DNA of 64,000 nt from Streptomyces sp. NBC_00448 (lineage in GTDB: Bacteria > Actinomycetota > Actinomycetes > Streptomycetales > Streptomycetaceae): positions 5,379,001 through 5,443,000 of the forward strand of contig NZ_CP107913.1 of the NCBI RefSeq assembly GCF_036014115.1, given 5' to 3'. This document shows, piece after piece, positions 16,373 to 25,784 of this stretch (positions are counted from its first letter, which is position 1; each line of letters opens with the position of its first letter). The position numbers and the translations under genes are program-made. The notes beneath the pieces are model-generated. The model was given only the letters and a program-made list of their open reading frames with translations. It did no database searches and was not told the origin of the DNA.

Positions 16373-19300
16373 TCACTTCAGCGTGACGGCCTGGATCACG
16401 TCCTGCCGGACGGAGAGGCCGCCCGGCGCCTCGGCGGCCGTACGCAGCGACAGCGACCGCGACGTGCGCGGGGGCGTCAGCACCGTCGACCAGCGGCCGT
16501 CGCCGGTCCTCTTCAGCGTTGCCTTCTGCCAGGTCGCCCCATCGTCGTAGGACACCTGGAGGGTGGCCGACGTGGCGGCGACGTCACCGGTGTACGTGGC
16601 CGAGCGCAGCCCCAGTTCGATGCGGTGCCCCGCCCGTGCCGCGCCCTGCAGGTCGGTACCGATGTCGTAGGACGTGTTGAGCAGCGGGAGGTTCGCACGG
16701 GCGGCCGGGCTGGACGGCAGCGGCTGGTAGTCGAAGCCCCACGTGGTGCTCGTGCGGGTGGACGTCGACCAGGCCGGGGTGGAGCGCTGGCCCGTGGCCA
16801 CCAGCGTGTAGGAGCCCGCCGTCATGCCGTTCATGCGGCCGGACTGGGCGTTGAACGCGGTCAGTTGCGTGCCGTCACGGTAGAGCGCGGTCCGCACGGT
16901 GCCGTTGCCCCCGGCGCCGACGTGGCCGTCGTCGCCGCCGGACCACATCGCGACGTTCCAGTTCAGGGTGTTGCTGCTGGTGTAGTACGGGACGTAGGTG
17001 TCGCCGAAGCGCGGCGCCTGCACCGGCTCGAACCACGCCCCGTCATACCGCTGCCCCGACGTGTACGAGGCCGTCTGGCCGCGCTCGAAGTAGTCCGCCG
17101 TGGCGCCCAGGGCCTCGTGCTGCTCGTACCAGGAACCGATGGCGCCCGTGCCGCCGGTGACGTACTCGGTGGTGGTGCGGGCGTAGCGCTCGTAGGAGTC
17201 GCCGCCCAGGGCTGGGCCCCAGGACGGGACGAAGTAGCGGCCGCCGAAGCCGAGGGTGCCGTCGGCCGCGTAGAAGGAGTTGTCGATACGCGCCAGGCCC
17301 GAGTCGTTCGGCGTGTAGGCCAGCGGCTTGTCGGGGATGAAGCCGCTGAACTTCTGGACCAGGTCGTAGGTGTAGTCCGGGTACTCCTGCTGTGCCACGC
17401 GCAGCGTGCCCCTGCCGGACTTCGCCTCTGCCGTGAGCCGGGCCCCGTCCCCCTGCTCCACGGAGGCGACGGTGAGGTCGTCGGCGCCTGTGGAGCTCTC
17501 GAAGAGGCGGCCCTGGGTGTCGTTGACCACGATCAGCATCGAGGCGCCGGCGTCGGCGGCCGCCTGGGCGCGCTCGTCAGCGGTGACGTCGGCACTGCGG
17601 TCGATCACCACGGCCTTGCCGCGCACGTCAAGACCGGTGTAGTCGGTCGCCGCGCCTTGGCCGGCGTACACCGTCTTCAGGGTGCGCACACCGTCGTGGT
17701 ACGCGGTGTTGGGTTGAGCGGTCAACGCGATGTCGTGTCCGGTGCCCGTCTTGGCGTCGAGGGCCTTCTCCCGCAACCTCCAGTGGACGAACGCCTGCAT
17801 CGAGCCGTCACTCACCTTTCGTGTCGGTGAGAGGTAGAACGAGTCGTACTTGGCGGGCAGCAGATCGGAAGTGGTCCAGCCCTGCCCGGGGGCGGAGTCG
17901 TACGTGCGCTGCATACCGAAGACCATCTGCGTCTCCTCGGACTCGCGCTTCGGCACCGCGGTGACCTCGCGCACCTTGGTCGCGTCGAGGTCTGCCGTCC
18001 CCTCGGTGTGGCCCTTGCCGAGCGTGACGTCGTCGGAGATCAGCAGGGCCTCGCCGAGCGAGCCGGCTGTTCTGCCGGGCACGTCCACGTATGAGGTGGC
18101 CGTGTAGGTGCCGGGGGGCAGGCGCAGCGTGGTCTCGCCGGAGACAGCGATGTACTGCGGCTCGGACCAGGCGGGGGAGTACAGCGCCACCGTGTCCGTG
18201 GCGGGCTTTCCGTCGCTCCCCGTCAACTTGACGGTGTAGTCGTACATCTCGGCTTCCTTGAACAGCGCGAAGCCGGTGTGCGCGACCACGGTGTGGGTGG
18301 CGCTGTCGGTGGCGAGGACCTGGCCGGAGAACGTGGTTCCCGCCGGGACCTTCGAGGGGTCGAGAGTCAGCGTCACCTCGGCGGTGCCGTTCGCCGGCAC
18401 CGTCAGCGAGGACGCCGAGAGCGTGTAGGCGGCGGCGTCGGTGTCGAGGGAGAGGGCGAGATCCACGTCCGCGGCGCCGTCGTTGCGGTAGGTCAGGGTG
18501 CGGGTGGTGGCCTTCGCGTCGGCGTTCGGCCAGTCGTAGGCGGCTGCCTCGACGGAGCCCGTCGCCTCGATCGCCGAGTCGACGGCCGCGGCGGCGTCCA
18601 CCCGGCCCGTGCCCACCTCGTACGGCGTCTGGCTCGTCCGGTGCGACGTGGACATCAGCGCGTCCTTGATGCGCTGCCCGCTCCAGTCCGGGTGGCGTTC
18701 CTTCAGGATCGCGGCCGTGCCCGCGACGAGGGGCGTCGCCATCGACGTACCGCTCATGGTGCGGTAGAGGCCGCCGGTCCAGCCGGGCACCGACTGGGAG
18801 GCGGCGGCCGTCACGTCCACGCCGGGCGCGGAGATGTCGGGCTTGAGGCTGTGGGTGCCGGTCAGCGGGCCCTGGCTGGAGAAGTCCGCCCGCTGGTCGT
18901 TCCCGTCGACGGCGGCCACGGTCAGCGCGGAGGACGCGGCGCCCGGGGCGCCGATGGTGCCGGGGTCGTACGCGTTGCCCGCGGCGATCACGAACAGCGG
19001 ACCGCCGTCGGCGGACAGCTCGTTGACGGCCTGGGACATCGGGTCGGTGCCGTCGGAGGCGTCGGGACTGCCCAGGCTCATGGACACGATGTCAGCGCCC
19101 TGCGCCTTGGCCCACTCCATCCCGGCGATGAGGGACGAGTCTTCGCCGGTGCCCGCGTCGCCGAGCACCTTGCCGACCAGCAGGCGGGCGCCGGGAGCCG
19201 CGCCCTTCTCCTTGCCGTCGGACGCGGCGCCGGTGCCGGCGATCGTGGAGGCGGTGTGCGTGCCGTGGCCGTTGCCGTCATCGACGCTCTCGCCGGGCAC

Positions 19301-20062
19301 GAAACTCGCGGTGGCGTCGACCTGGCCGGCCAGGTCGGGGTGATCGAGGTCGGCGCCGCTGTCCAGGATCGCGACCTTGACGCCCTTGCCGTCGTATCCC
19401 TGTCCCCAGGCGGCAGTGGCGTTGATCTGCGCCGTCTGGTCGCTCAGCGACGCCTTCACCTGGCCGTCGAGCCACAGCTTGCCGATTCCGCCGTTCAGCG
19501 TGCGCGGTGCGTCGCCAGGGGCGATCGCGTTCCAGAACGTGCGGGTCTGGTCCTTGTCGGTGCGTAGCGCGGTCGCGTCGATCGACGTGAGCGTGCGCAG
19601 GGACGTGGCGCCCCTGGGCGCGGCCGGGGGCCGGGCGGAGCGGCTGTTCTTCGGGGCGGTGGCAATCAGCGGCGTGGAATCGGCGTGTGCGTCGTCGTAC
19701 CCCATGGCCACCAGCGCGGTGACGTCGAACAGCCGTGGGTCCAACTTGTCGGCGGCGAGAAGCGACATGGCCTGCCGGGGGACGACATAGGTGTCGCTGC
19801 CGTGAGTCTCCACATCCACCCCGCCGTTGCTCCCGTCGGCGGGGTCGACCGTCACGAGGTCGTTGCTGCCCGGCAGGTCGGTGTAGTGCACGTGGTCGCC
19901 GGTCACGAGGGTGATGTCGTAGGACCGGCCGGTGGCGGCCGGATGTCCTGCCGCCACCGGGGAAGCGCCCGCCGACGCGGCCGACACCCCCGACCAGCCG
20001 ACAAGCGCCATGGTCAGCGCTGTAGCAGCTGGAGCGTACCGGCGTCTGGATATGGGTCTCAT
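16373..20062 (-). CDS. secreted subtilisin-family (S8) serine peptidase
   Basis: The 1229-residue protein starts with a signal peptide (MRPISRRRYAPAATALTMAL, cleavage near AGASP) and a propeptide of about 190 residues. The catalytic domain carries the full triad: Asp234 (AILDSGADLDHPDL), His266 (GHGTHT) and Ser440 (MSGTSMATP). A PA-like insert follows further on (KAVVIDRSADVTADERAQAA) and the C-terminal half is a large beta-rich region. Subtilases of this layout digest extracellular protein and are common in Streptomyces. The gene is convergent with the TrmB/LuxR-type regulator at 15366. A short inverted repeat lies upstream of its start. Confidence 0.92.
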   Translation of the reverse strand: MRPISRRRYAPAATALTMALVGWSGVSAASAGASPVAAGHPAATGRSYDITLVTGDHVHYTDLPGSNDLVTVDPADGSNGGVDVETHGSDTYVVPRQAMSLLAADKLDPRLFDVTALVAMGYDDAHADSTPLIATAPKNSRSARPPAAPRGATSLRTLTSIDATALRTDKDQTRTFWNAIAPGDAPRTLNGGIGKLWLDGQVKASLSDQTAQINATAAWGQGYDGKGVKVAILDSGADLDHPDLAGQVDATASFVPGESVDDGNGHGTHTASTIAGTGAASDGKEKGAAPGARLLVGKVLGDAGTGEDSSLIAGMEWAKAQGADIVSMSLGSPDASDGTDPMSQAVNELSADGGPLFVIAAGNAYDPGTIGAPGAASSALTVAAVDGNDQRADFSSQGPLTGTHSLKPDISAPGVDVTAAASQSVPGWTGGLYRTMSGTSMATPLVAGTAAILKERHPDWSGQRIKDALMSTSHRTSQTPYEVGTGRVDAAAAVDSAIEATGSVEAAAYDWPNADAKATTRTLTYRNDGAADVDLALSLDTDAAAYTLSASSLTVPANGTAEVTLTLDPSKVPAGTTFSGQVLATDSATHTVVAHTGFALFKEAEMYDYTVKLTGSDGKPATDTVALYSPAWSEPQYIAVSGETTLRLPPGTYTATSYVDVPGRTAGSLGEALLISDDVTLGKGHTEGTADLDATKVREVTAVPKRESEETQMVFGMQRTYDSAPGQGWTTSDLLPAKYDSFYLSPTRKVSDGSMQAFVHWRLREKALDAKTGTGHDIALTAQPNTAYHDGVRTLKTVYAGQGAATDYTGLDVRGKAVVIDRSADVTADERAQAAADAGASMLIVVNDTQGRLFESSTGADDLTVASVEQGDGARLTAEAKSGRGTLRVAQQEYPDYTYDLVQKFSGFIPDKPLAYTPNDSGLARIDNSFYAADGTLGFGGRYFVPSWGPALGGDSYERYARTTTEYVTGGTGAIGSWYEQHEALGATADYFERGQTASYTSGQRYDGAWFEPVQAPRFGDTYVPYYTSSNTLNWNVAMWSGGDDGHVGAGGNGTVRTALYRDGTQLTAFNAQSGRMNGMTAGSYTLVATGQRSTPAWSTSTRTSTTWGFDYQPLPSSPAARANLPLLNTSYDIGTDLQGAARAGHRIELGLRSATYTGDVAATSATLQVSYDDGATWQKATLKRTGDGRWSTVLTPPRTSRSLSLRTAAEAPGGLSVRQDVIQAVTLK

Positions 20063-20106
20063 GACAACGGTTTAGCGGGCGTCCAACACCCCTGCACAGA
20101 CGGAAC

Positions 20107-20126
20107 CATGGCGAACCCTCGCCATG
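20107..20126. promoter_or_regulatory. inverted repeat upstream of the S8 peptidase gene
   Basis: CATGGCGA-ACCC-TCGCCATG, a perfect 8-bp inverted repeat about 45 bp upstream of the start codon. It could be an operator; the cognate regulator is not known. Confidence 0.35.
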
Positions 20127-20244
20127 ACGAGAACGTGACGGGCCGGGGTTACCCGGTCCGGTCAGTGCGGGTGAGCCCGATGGTCGTGCGTCCGCTGCCA
20201 CCGTCCGACGCGGTCGCGTTGGCGCCGGTGACGTTCCGAACGAA

Positions 20245-20268
20245 GCCCCGGGTCTTCGACCCCGGGCC
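20245..20268 (-). terminator. probable hairpin ending the PTM operon
   Basis: GCCCCGGGTC-TTC-GACCCCGGGC forms a stem-loop with one irregular position, 13 bp past the stop of the Rieske gene, the last gene of the operon. Confidence 0.5.
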
Positions 20269-20280
20269 CGTCTCCTTCGC

Positions 20281-21366
20281 CTACGTCGACACGCTCCGCT
20301 CCGAGAGGGGGTTGATCTGGCGCCCGGGGGAGCCGACTGCCGTCGGCGGGTAGAACTGCCGCGCCCAGCGCCGGAACGGGCCGATGGGACCGTCGCCCTG
20401 GGCGAGCCGCGGCGGCGACTGGTACTGCTTGCTGTCCCAGATCGGGAAGTCCGCGGCGACGAACTCGCGGTTGGCTCGGAGCGTCAGCCCGCCCAGCAGG
20501 CGCGGTGCCGAGCGGCTCATCCACCGGGCCAACGGCCCCGGCAGCCATCCGGGCTCCGCCACGGCGAGCCGGCTCGACTGCCGGAGCTGGAAGCGGCTCG
20601 GCGCGATCATCACGGGAGTGAGCATGGCGCAGGTGCGCACGCCGAGCCGGGGGAGGGAGGTGCACACATGCAGCTGGCCGAGGCCGCGGCCCTCCAGTTC
20701 CACCTCCAGGGTGTGCTCGCCGAGCAGCGGGAAGCGTTCGCGGACCCTCAGCGACACCTGGAAGGCCCGCTCCTCGAAGGCGATCGGTGCGGCGAGTTCG
20801 AACGCGGCCCAGCCGTGCAGCGCGGAGAAGTGCCCGGTGTCCACGGCGTTCTCGATCACGTCCTGGAGGTGGCCCGACATCTCCCAGGTGGAGACGCGAG
20901 GGGGCCGGTCCCCGAGCACGTGCCAGTCCGGGAGTTCCCAGAGCGGGGGGCGGTCGTCGTGGTGCCGCCACACGAAGATCGCGTCGTTGGCCTCGCGGAC
21001 CGGCAGCTGCGCGACCGTGGCCGACGGCGGTGGTGTGCCGTAGGAGGTCCGTACGCAGGAACCGTCCGGGCCGAAGGCGAAGCGGTGGAAGGGGCAGACC
21101 AGATCGTCCCCCTCCATCTCGGCGAGGCCCAGGTGCGCTCCCAGGTGCGGGCAGTACGGACGAACGGCCCGGACACCGCCGTCGCGGAGCCGGTAGAGCA
21201 CCACGTCCTCGCCGTGCAGCGGCCGGGTGAGCACGGTGCCCGCGCTCAACTCGGCGGAGAAGGCCACCGCGAACCAGCCGTCGGGGTACGGCAGTCCCGG
21301 TGGCCGCGCGTCGGCCGGGGTCGGGCCCTGGGTGAACTGCCGCGCGTACGTACGGCTCAGTCCCAT
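20281..21366 (-). CDS. Rieske non-heme iron oxygenase, last gene of PTM cluster
   Basis: The 361-residue protein is a Rieske oxygenase alpha subunit. The [2Fe-2S] ligands are C72-P-H74 and C91-P-F-H94, and the mononuclear iron site is in ENAVDTGHFSALHG (Asp176, His179, His184). Such enzymes hydroxylate or desaturate small molecules using electrons from a ferredoxin and reductase; no reductase gene is seen nearby. The domain order resembles steroid and aromatic-ring oxygenases of the KshA/VanA type. It follows the reductase gene by 52 bp on the same strand, in the slot where frontalamide-type clusters carry the P450 FtdF. I infer a late oxidative tailoring step on the tetramate macrolactam. 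Confidence 0.88.
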   Translation of the reverse strand: MGLSRTYARQFTQGPTPADARPPGLPYPDGWFAVAFSAELSAGTVLTRPLHGEDVVLYRLRDGGVRAVRPYCPHLGAHLGLAEMEGDDLVCPFHRFAFGPDGSCVRTSYGTPPPSATVAQLPVREANDAIFVWRHHDDRPPLWELPDWHVLGDRPPRVSTWEMSGHLQDVIENAVDTGHFSALHGWAAFELAAPIAFEERAFQVSLRVRERFPLLGEHTLEVELEGRGLGQLHVCTSLPRLGVRTCAMLTPVMIAPSRFQLRQSSRLAVAEPGWLPGPLARWMSRSAPRLLGGLTLRANREFVAADFPIWDSKQYQSPPRLAQGDGPIGPFRRWARQFYPPTAVGSPGRQINPLSERSVST

Positions 21367-21418
21367 CGTTCCTCCGGTTGTTCCGCCAGGCTGGTCGGGC
21401 GGCTCGCCACCGACCGCT

Positions 21419-22471
21419 TCACAGTTCCACCAGCACCTTGCCGCGGGAGACGGCCCGGTCGGTGTACAGGCTGCGGTAGGCGGCGGGGATGCCGTCGAAG
21501 CCCTGGTGGACGGTCTGCTGGTAGGCGATCTCGCCCCGGCGGACCGCGCCGCCGAGTTCGGCGTGCAGCGCCGTCCAGTTGTCCTCGGTGAACCACTCGG
21601 GCGCGAAGATGCCGCGGATGGTGGTGCGGGGGAACATGATGTAGTTGAGCAGCCGCGGGCCGGTCCACTCCTGGCCCACCTGGCTGGACCACTGCCAGCT
21701 GACCGCCACCTGGCTGCCGACGTTGAGCATGCTGAAGACGGTGTCGGTGAAGGCTCCGCCCAGGTTGTCGAAGTACTTGTCGACCCCGTCCGGTGCCGCC
21801 TTGGCCAGCGTCTCGCGTACGGCGTCCGGGTCGTCGCCGTGCCGGTACTCCAGTACCTCGTCGAAGCCCAGCCCCGCCAGGTAGGCCGCCTTCTCCGGGG
21901 TTCCGGTGGTGCCGACCACCCGCGCCCCGGCCCGCTTGGCCAACTGCCCGACCAGCGAACCGACCTGGCCCGCGGCGCCGCTGACCACCACGGTGTCGCC
22001 GGGGCGGACGGTGAGGAACTTGGTCATGGTGCCCCAGGCGGTCATGCCGGAACCGCCGAGGATGCCGAGCGCCGACGACAGCGGCAGCACGTCGTCGTAG
22101 TCGCCCGGTTCGAGCCGGCGGTAGGCCGGAAAGACCATCGGAAAGGTCCCGGTCCACCTCTCGGGCGCACCGGTGCTGACGACGTGGCTGCGCCAGCCGC
22201 CGAAGCCCTGGACCAGGTCGCCCACCGCGAACCTGGCGCGCGGGCCGGCCTCGACGACCTCCATCACCGAGTCGGCGCCCATGTGGGTGCCGAGCGGTGT
22301 GTCCAGCGCGATGCCGTGGAGATACGGGTCGACCGAGACGTAGCGGGTCCGTAGCAGCATCTCGTCGTCGGCGAGGTCGACATCGACCTCCTCGGTCACC
22401 TTCCGGTACATCCGGTCGACGTCCGGCACGCCCTCGACGTGCTCGCCGACGATCCACTTCTCGATCTTCAC
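21419..22471 (-). CDS. ftdE: medium-chain NADP(H) reductase, FtdE-like PTM cyclization enzyme
   Basis: The 350-residue zinc-independent medium-chain dehydrogenase/reductase has the nucleotide-binding motif VVSGAAGQVGSLVGQL at about 155-170 and no structural or catalytic zinc cysteines. In PTM pathways the reductase of this class (IkaC, OX4, FtdE) performs a reductive ring closure. The start codon overlaps the stop of the upstream flavoenzyme gene (ATGA), so the genes are translationally coupled. The gene name rests on class and position in the cluster. Which ring it closes cannot be decided from sequence. Confidence 0.82.
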   Translation of the reverse strand: MKIEKWIVGEHVEGVPDVDRMYRKVTEEVDVDLADDEMLLRTRYVSVDPYLHGIALDTPLGTHMGADSVMEVVEAGPRARFAVGDLVQGFGGWRSHVVSTGAPERWTGTFPMVFPAYRRLEPGDYDDVLPLSSALGILGGSGMTAWGTMTKFLTVRPGDTVVVSGAAGQVGSLVGQLAKRAGARVVGTTGTPEKAAYLAGLGFDEVLEYRHGDDPDAVRETLAKAAPDGVDKYFDNLGGAFTDTVFSMLNVGSQVAVSWQWSSQVGQEWTGPRLLNYIMFPRTTIRGIFAPEWFTEDNWTALHAELGGAVRRGEIAYQQTVHQGFDGIPAAYRSLYTDRAVSRGKVLVEL

Positions 22472-24138
22472 GGGGTGGCTCCTTCCTTGACGGGGGTGGT
22501 TCCTTCGACGATCTGGGTGGGCAGTGGCGCGTGGTCGTCCACCAGGGCGCTGAACGGCCGGCCGTCGTCCCGGCAGACGTACTGCATGACGTGCCGGCCG
22601 GCCGCCGCCGCCCGGATGAGGCCGCCGGTGGTGGCCCAGACGCCGGAGAGGTAGAAGTTCGCCAGTCCGGGCAGGGCCGGCCCGTGGGTGCGGATCTGCT
22701 GTTCCATGTCCTCGCCGCTGGCCAGGAACGGCTGCCAGCCGAGCACCGTGCCGTCGTGGTTGCCGGTGTAGCGGACCTGGGTGAGCGGAGTGGACACGTC
22801 CCGTACGCCGACGGCCTGCCCGATCCCCGGATGGTGCTGTTCGAGCAGCTCCACCACGGTGTCCCGGACCCGGCGCTTGGCCTGCTGGTACGCGCGGCCG
22901 CGCCCGACCGCGAGGGTGTGCGTCTCCACGCCGCGGCGCACCCGGCTGGACTGCTCCGGGCCGGTGCTCAGTTCCCGCCAGGGCGCGATGTCGCAGAAGT
23001 AGCTCGCGTAGACCACGGCCGTTCCGGGCGGGGAGAGTTCGGGGTAGTGGCGGCTGCGGAACTGGACGTGCAGGCTCGGGTGGCGGATGCCCGTCAGCCG
23101 TGCGGCCTGCTCGTCCGACAGCAGGTACGTCGTGTAGGGATCGCCCTGGGGGAAGGGGCGGCGCAGGCCGAGGAAGACGGTGACGTAACCGGGGAAGACA
23201 AGCTCCGGGTCGTTGATCGTGGTCGTGTAGAGCCGGCGGTAACCCTCGTCGACGTAGCGGCCCTTGAGCAGGTCCATCACGGTGGTCCGGCCGTCGCAGG
23301 CGGACACCACGATGTCCGCGCGCCGTTCGCTTCCGTCGCTGAGCCGTACGCCTACCGCGCGGTCGTCCTCGACCAGGATCTCGACGACCTTGGCGTTGTA
23401 GACGAGTTCACCGCCCAGCCGCTGGTAGCGCTGCTCGATGGAGCGCGCCAGGCCGAGCGAGCCGCCTTCCGGCACCCCCGCCGACTGATTGGCGTGGCTG
23501 GCCAGCTGGAACCAGAACGGCAGCAGCGGGAAGCTCGGGTGCTTCTCGTAGAGGATGTAGTTGAACGCGTCGCGCAGCAGCGGCTCCTGGAACCGCGCGG
23601 AGAAGTCCGTCATCGGCACGGACATCGCGCGGCGCATCAGGTTGGCGTACCGCAGGAAGCCGGAGAGCATCCGCATGCGTTCGAAGCGGCCCATCAGCGG
23701 GACCGGCGTGAGGAACGGGTACTTCGCCAGGCAGGAGCGGAAGGCGCGCAGGCCGGCGCAGAACTCCCGGATCGGCCGGGCGTCCGCCGGGGACAGCTCC
23801 AGCAGGTGGGCCTGGAGCCGATCGGGGTCGGAGTAGAAGTTCACGGAGCGGCCGTCCCGGCCGCGGACGGTGTTGAACGTCTCGAACGTGCGCATCTGCT
23901 TGCCCTGGATCGCGCCGAGTTCCAGCCAGATCCGGTGCATCTCGTTGCCCGGCCCGGAGCCGAGCAGCCAGCTGACGCACGGGTCGAAGGTGAACTCCCC
24001 GCGGTCCCAGGCGGTGCAGCAGCCGCCAGGGAGGTCGTGCATCTCCAGGACGGTGCTGCGGTAGCCGTTCATCTGCGCGTAGCAGCCGGTGGACAGGCCG
24101 CCGAGGCCGCCACCGACGACGATCATGGTCTGCCTCAT
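22468..24138 (-). CDS. ftdD: phytoene-desaturase-like FAD oxidoreductase, FtdD-like
   Basis: The 556-residue protein starts with an ADP-binding fold for FAD (MIVVGGGLGGLSTGCYAQM) and carries the second FAD-contact region near the C-terminus (YLSGVWATTGGLIRAAAAGR). It is clearly homologous to the next upstream gene product. PTM clusters encode one to three such enzymes, which build the first carbocycles from the polyene chains. It overlaps both neighbours by four bases (ATGA), as expected for one operon. The C versus D assignment is by gene order only. Confidence 0.82.
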   Translation of the reverse strand: MRQTMIVVGGGLGGLSTGCYAQMNGYRSTVLEMHDLPGGCCTAWDRGEFTFDPCVSWLLGSGPGNEMHRIWLELGAIQGKQMRTFETFNTVRGRDGRSVNFYSDPDRLQAHLLELSPADARPIREFCAGLRAFRSCLAKYPFLTPVPLMGRFERMRMLSGFLRYANLMRRAMSVPMTDFSARFQEPLLRDAFNYILYEKHPSFPLLPFWFQLASHANQSAGVPEGGSLGLARSIEQRYQRLGGELVYNAKVVEILVEDDRAVGVRLSDGSERRADIVVSACDGRTTVMDLLKGRYVDEGYRRLYTTTINDPELVFPGYVTVFLGLRRPFPQGDPYTTYLLSDEQAARLTGIRHPSLHVQFRSRHYPELSPPGTAVVYASYFCDIAPWRELSTGPEQSSRVRRGVETHTLAVGRGRAYQQAKRRVRDTVVELLEQHHPGIGQAVGVRDVSTPLTQVRYTGNHDGTVLGWQPFLASGEDMEQQIRTHGPALPGLANFYLSGVWATTGGLIRAAAAGRHVMQYVCRDDGRPFSALVDDHAPLPTQIVEGTTPVKEGATP

Positions 24139-25784
24139 GACGACGCCGCCCCGGAGTAGACGGCCCGCTCGCCGAGCTGCGGCAGCTCACCCCAGCGTTC
24201 GGGTTGCCAGGGCGTGCGGTCGGCACTGGGCCACGCGCGGAAGGGCACCCCGAGCTCGTCGCAGAGGTAGCGGATGGCGAACCGGCCCGCGGAAGCGGCC
24301 CGGATCAGCCCGCCGCCGGTGACCCACTGGCCGGTCATGGAGAAGCCGCGCAGGCCGGGCAGCCGCATCCGCTCCTTGCCGACCAGCCGGTCGGTCAGTC
24401 GCTCGGCCTCGGTGAAGGACTTCCAGGCCAGGATGCTGCCCTCGTGGTTGCCGGTGAAGCGCCGCAGGGTGACCGGAGTGGCCACGTCGATCACCTCGAT
24501 GCGCTCCGCGGTGCCGGGGTGGTGCCGTTCGAGGAAGCCGCGAACGAAGTCGGCGACCTCGCGCTTGCGCGCCCGGTACGCCTTCCGGTCGCTGTCGCGC
24601 AGCGCCTGCCAGGAGCCGAAGTCGCTGAAGTAGGTGCAGTGCACCACCGACCGGCCGGGCGGCGCGAACCCGTCGGCGTACCGGGAGCGGAGCTGCACCA
24701 CCAGGCTGTTCTGCCGCGCGGCCGGCAGCCGGGCACTGTCCTGCGGCGCCAGTAGGTAGGTGGTGCTGTGCGGGGTGCCGGGCGGCAGATCCCCGGTCAG
24801 GCCCACGAACGCGGAGACCACGCCCGGGTAGAGGGCGTCGGGCTGGTGCAGCGCCTCGTCGTACAGGGCCCGGGTCACCGGGCTGGAGTACCGGTCGCCC
24901 AGCAGCCGGCGCAGCACGGTGGGGCCGTCGCAGGCCGCCACCACGTGGTCGGCGAACTCCCTGCTGCCGTCCTTGAGTTCGACGCCGATCGCGCGGTCCT
25001 GCTCGACCAGGATGCGGGACACCGGTGCGCGGTAGCCGATCCGCCCGCCGAGCGAGGTGTACCGCTCCTCGACGGACCGCGCCAGTCCCAGCGAACCCCC
25101 CTGCGGGAAACCGCAGTTGCCGCGGTGGGCGGCGGCCATGTTGAACAGGTAGGGCAGCAGCGGGAAGACCTCGTGGTCCTGGAAGAAGATGAACGGGAAC
25201 GCCCTGCGCAGCAGAGGGTCCCGCAGCCGCGCGCAGAAGGCGTCCATCGAGGTGGCGCCGGTGCGCCAGAACAACCGGAACGACGGCAGTACGGTCCCCA
25301 GCAAATCCAGCCGTTCGCGGACGGTGCGCAGCGGGGGCGGGGTCAGGAACGGGTACAGGTCGATGGAGGTGAACCGCCGCAGGTCCCGGCAGAACTCCCG
25401 GATCGGCCGGGCGTCGCCGGGCGCGAGTTCCAACAGGTGCCGCTCCAGCCGGTCCGGGTCGTTGTAGAAGCTGACTTCCCGGCCGTGCTCGTCCACGACG
25501 CGGTTGAAGACCTCGAAGTTGGTGACGGTCTTCCCGTCCAGCGCGCCGAGTTCCCGCCAGATGCGGTGGGCGTCGTTGCCGGGGGCGGTGCCGATCAGCC
25601 AGTCGATGCAGTAGTCGAACAGGTAGCCCTTGCGGGCCCAGGCGGTGCAGCAGCCGCCGGGCAGCACGTGCTTCTCGAAGATCCGGCTCTCCAGCCCGCT
25701 CATCTGGGCGTAGCAGCCGGCGGCCAGCCCGGCGATGCCCGCGCCGATGACGATGACACGGGGACGGTCCTCACGCGTCGGCAT
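24135..25784 (-). CDS. ftdC: phytoene-desaturase-like FAD oxidoreductase, FtdC-like
   Basis: The start is taken as the ATG at 25784 (MPTREDRPRVIVIGAGIAGL); an in-frame GTG nine bases upstream has poorer spacing from AAGGA. The product has 549 residues. The FAD motif GAGIAGLAAGCYAQM is intact and the C-terminal cofactor region reads SMTGQWVTGGGLIRAASAGR. It begins inside the end of the PKS-NRPS gene and overlaps the following flavoenzyme gene. It should act with that paralogue in the oxidative/reductive cyclization of the tetramate polyene. Confidence 0.82.
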   Translation of the reverse strand: MPTREDRPRVIVIGAGIAGLAAGCYAQMSGLESRIFEKHVLPGGCCTAWARKGYLFDYCIDWLIGTAPGNDAHRIWRELGALDGKTVTNFEVFNRVVDEHGREVSFYNDPDRLERHLLELAPGDARPIREFCRDLRRFTSIDLYPFLTPPPLRTVRERLDLLGTVLPSFRLFWRTGATSMDAFCARLRDPLLRRAFPFIFFQDHEVFPLLPYLFNMAAAHRGNCGFPQGGSLGLARSVEERYTSLGGRIGYRAPVSRILVEQDRAIGVELKDGSREFADHVVAACDGPTVLRRLLGDRYSSPVTRALYDEALHQPDALYPGVVSAFVGLTGDLPPGTPHSTTYLLAPQDSARLPAARQNSLVVQLRSRYADGFAPPGRSVVHCTYFSDFGSWQALRDSDRKAYRARKREVADFVRGFLERHHPGTAERIEVIDVATPVTLRRFTGNHEGSILAWKSFTEAERLTDRLVGKERMRLPGLRGFSMTGQWVTGGGLIRAASAGRFAIRYLCDELGVPFRAWPSADRTPWQPERWGELPQLGERAVYSGAASS

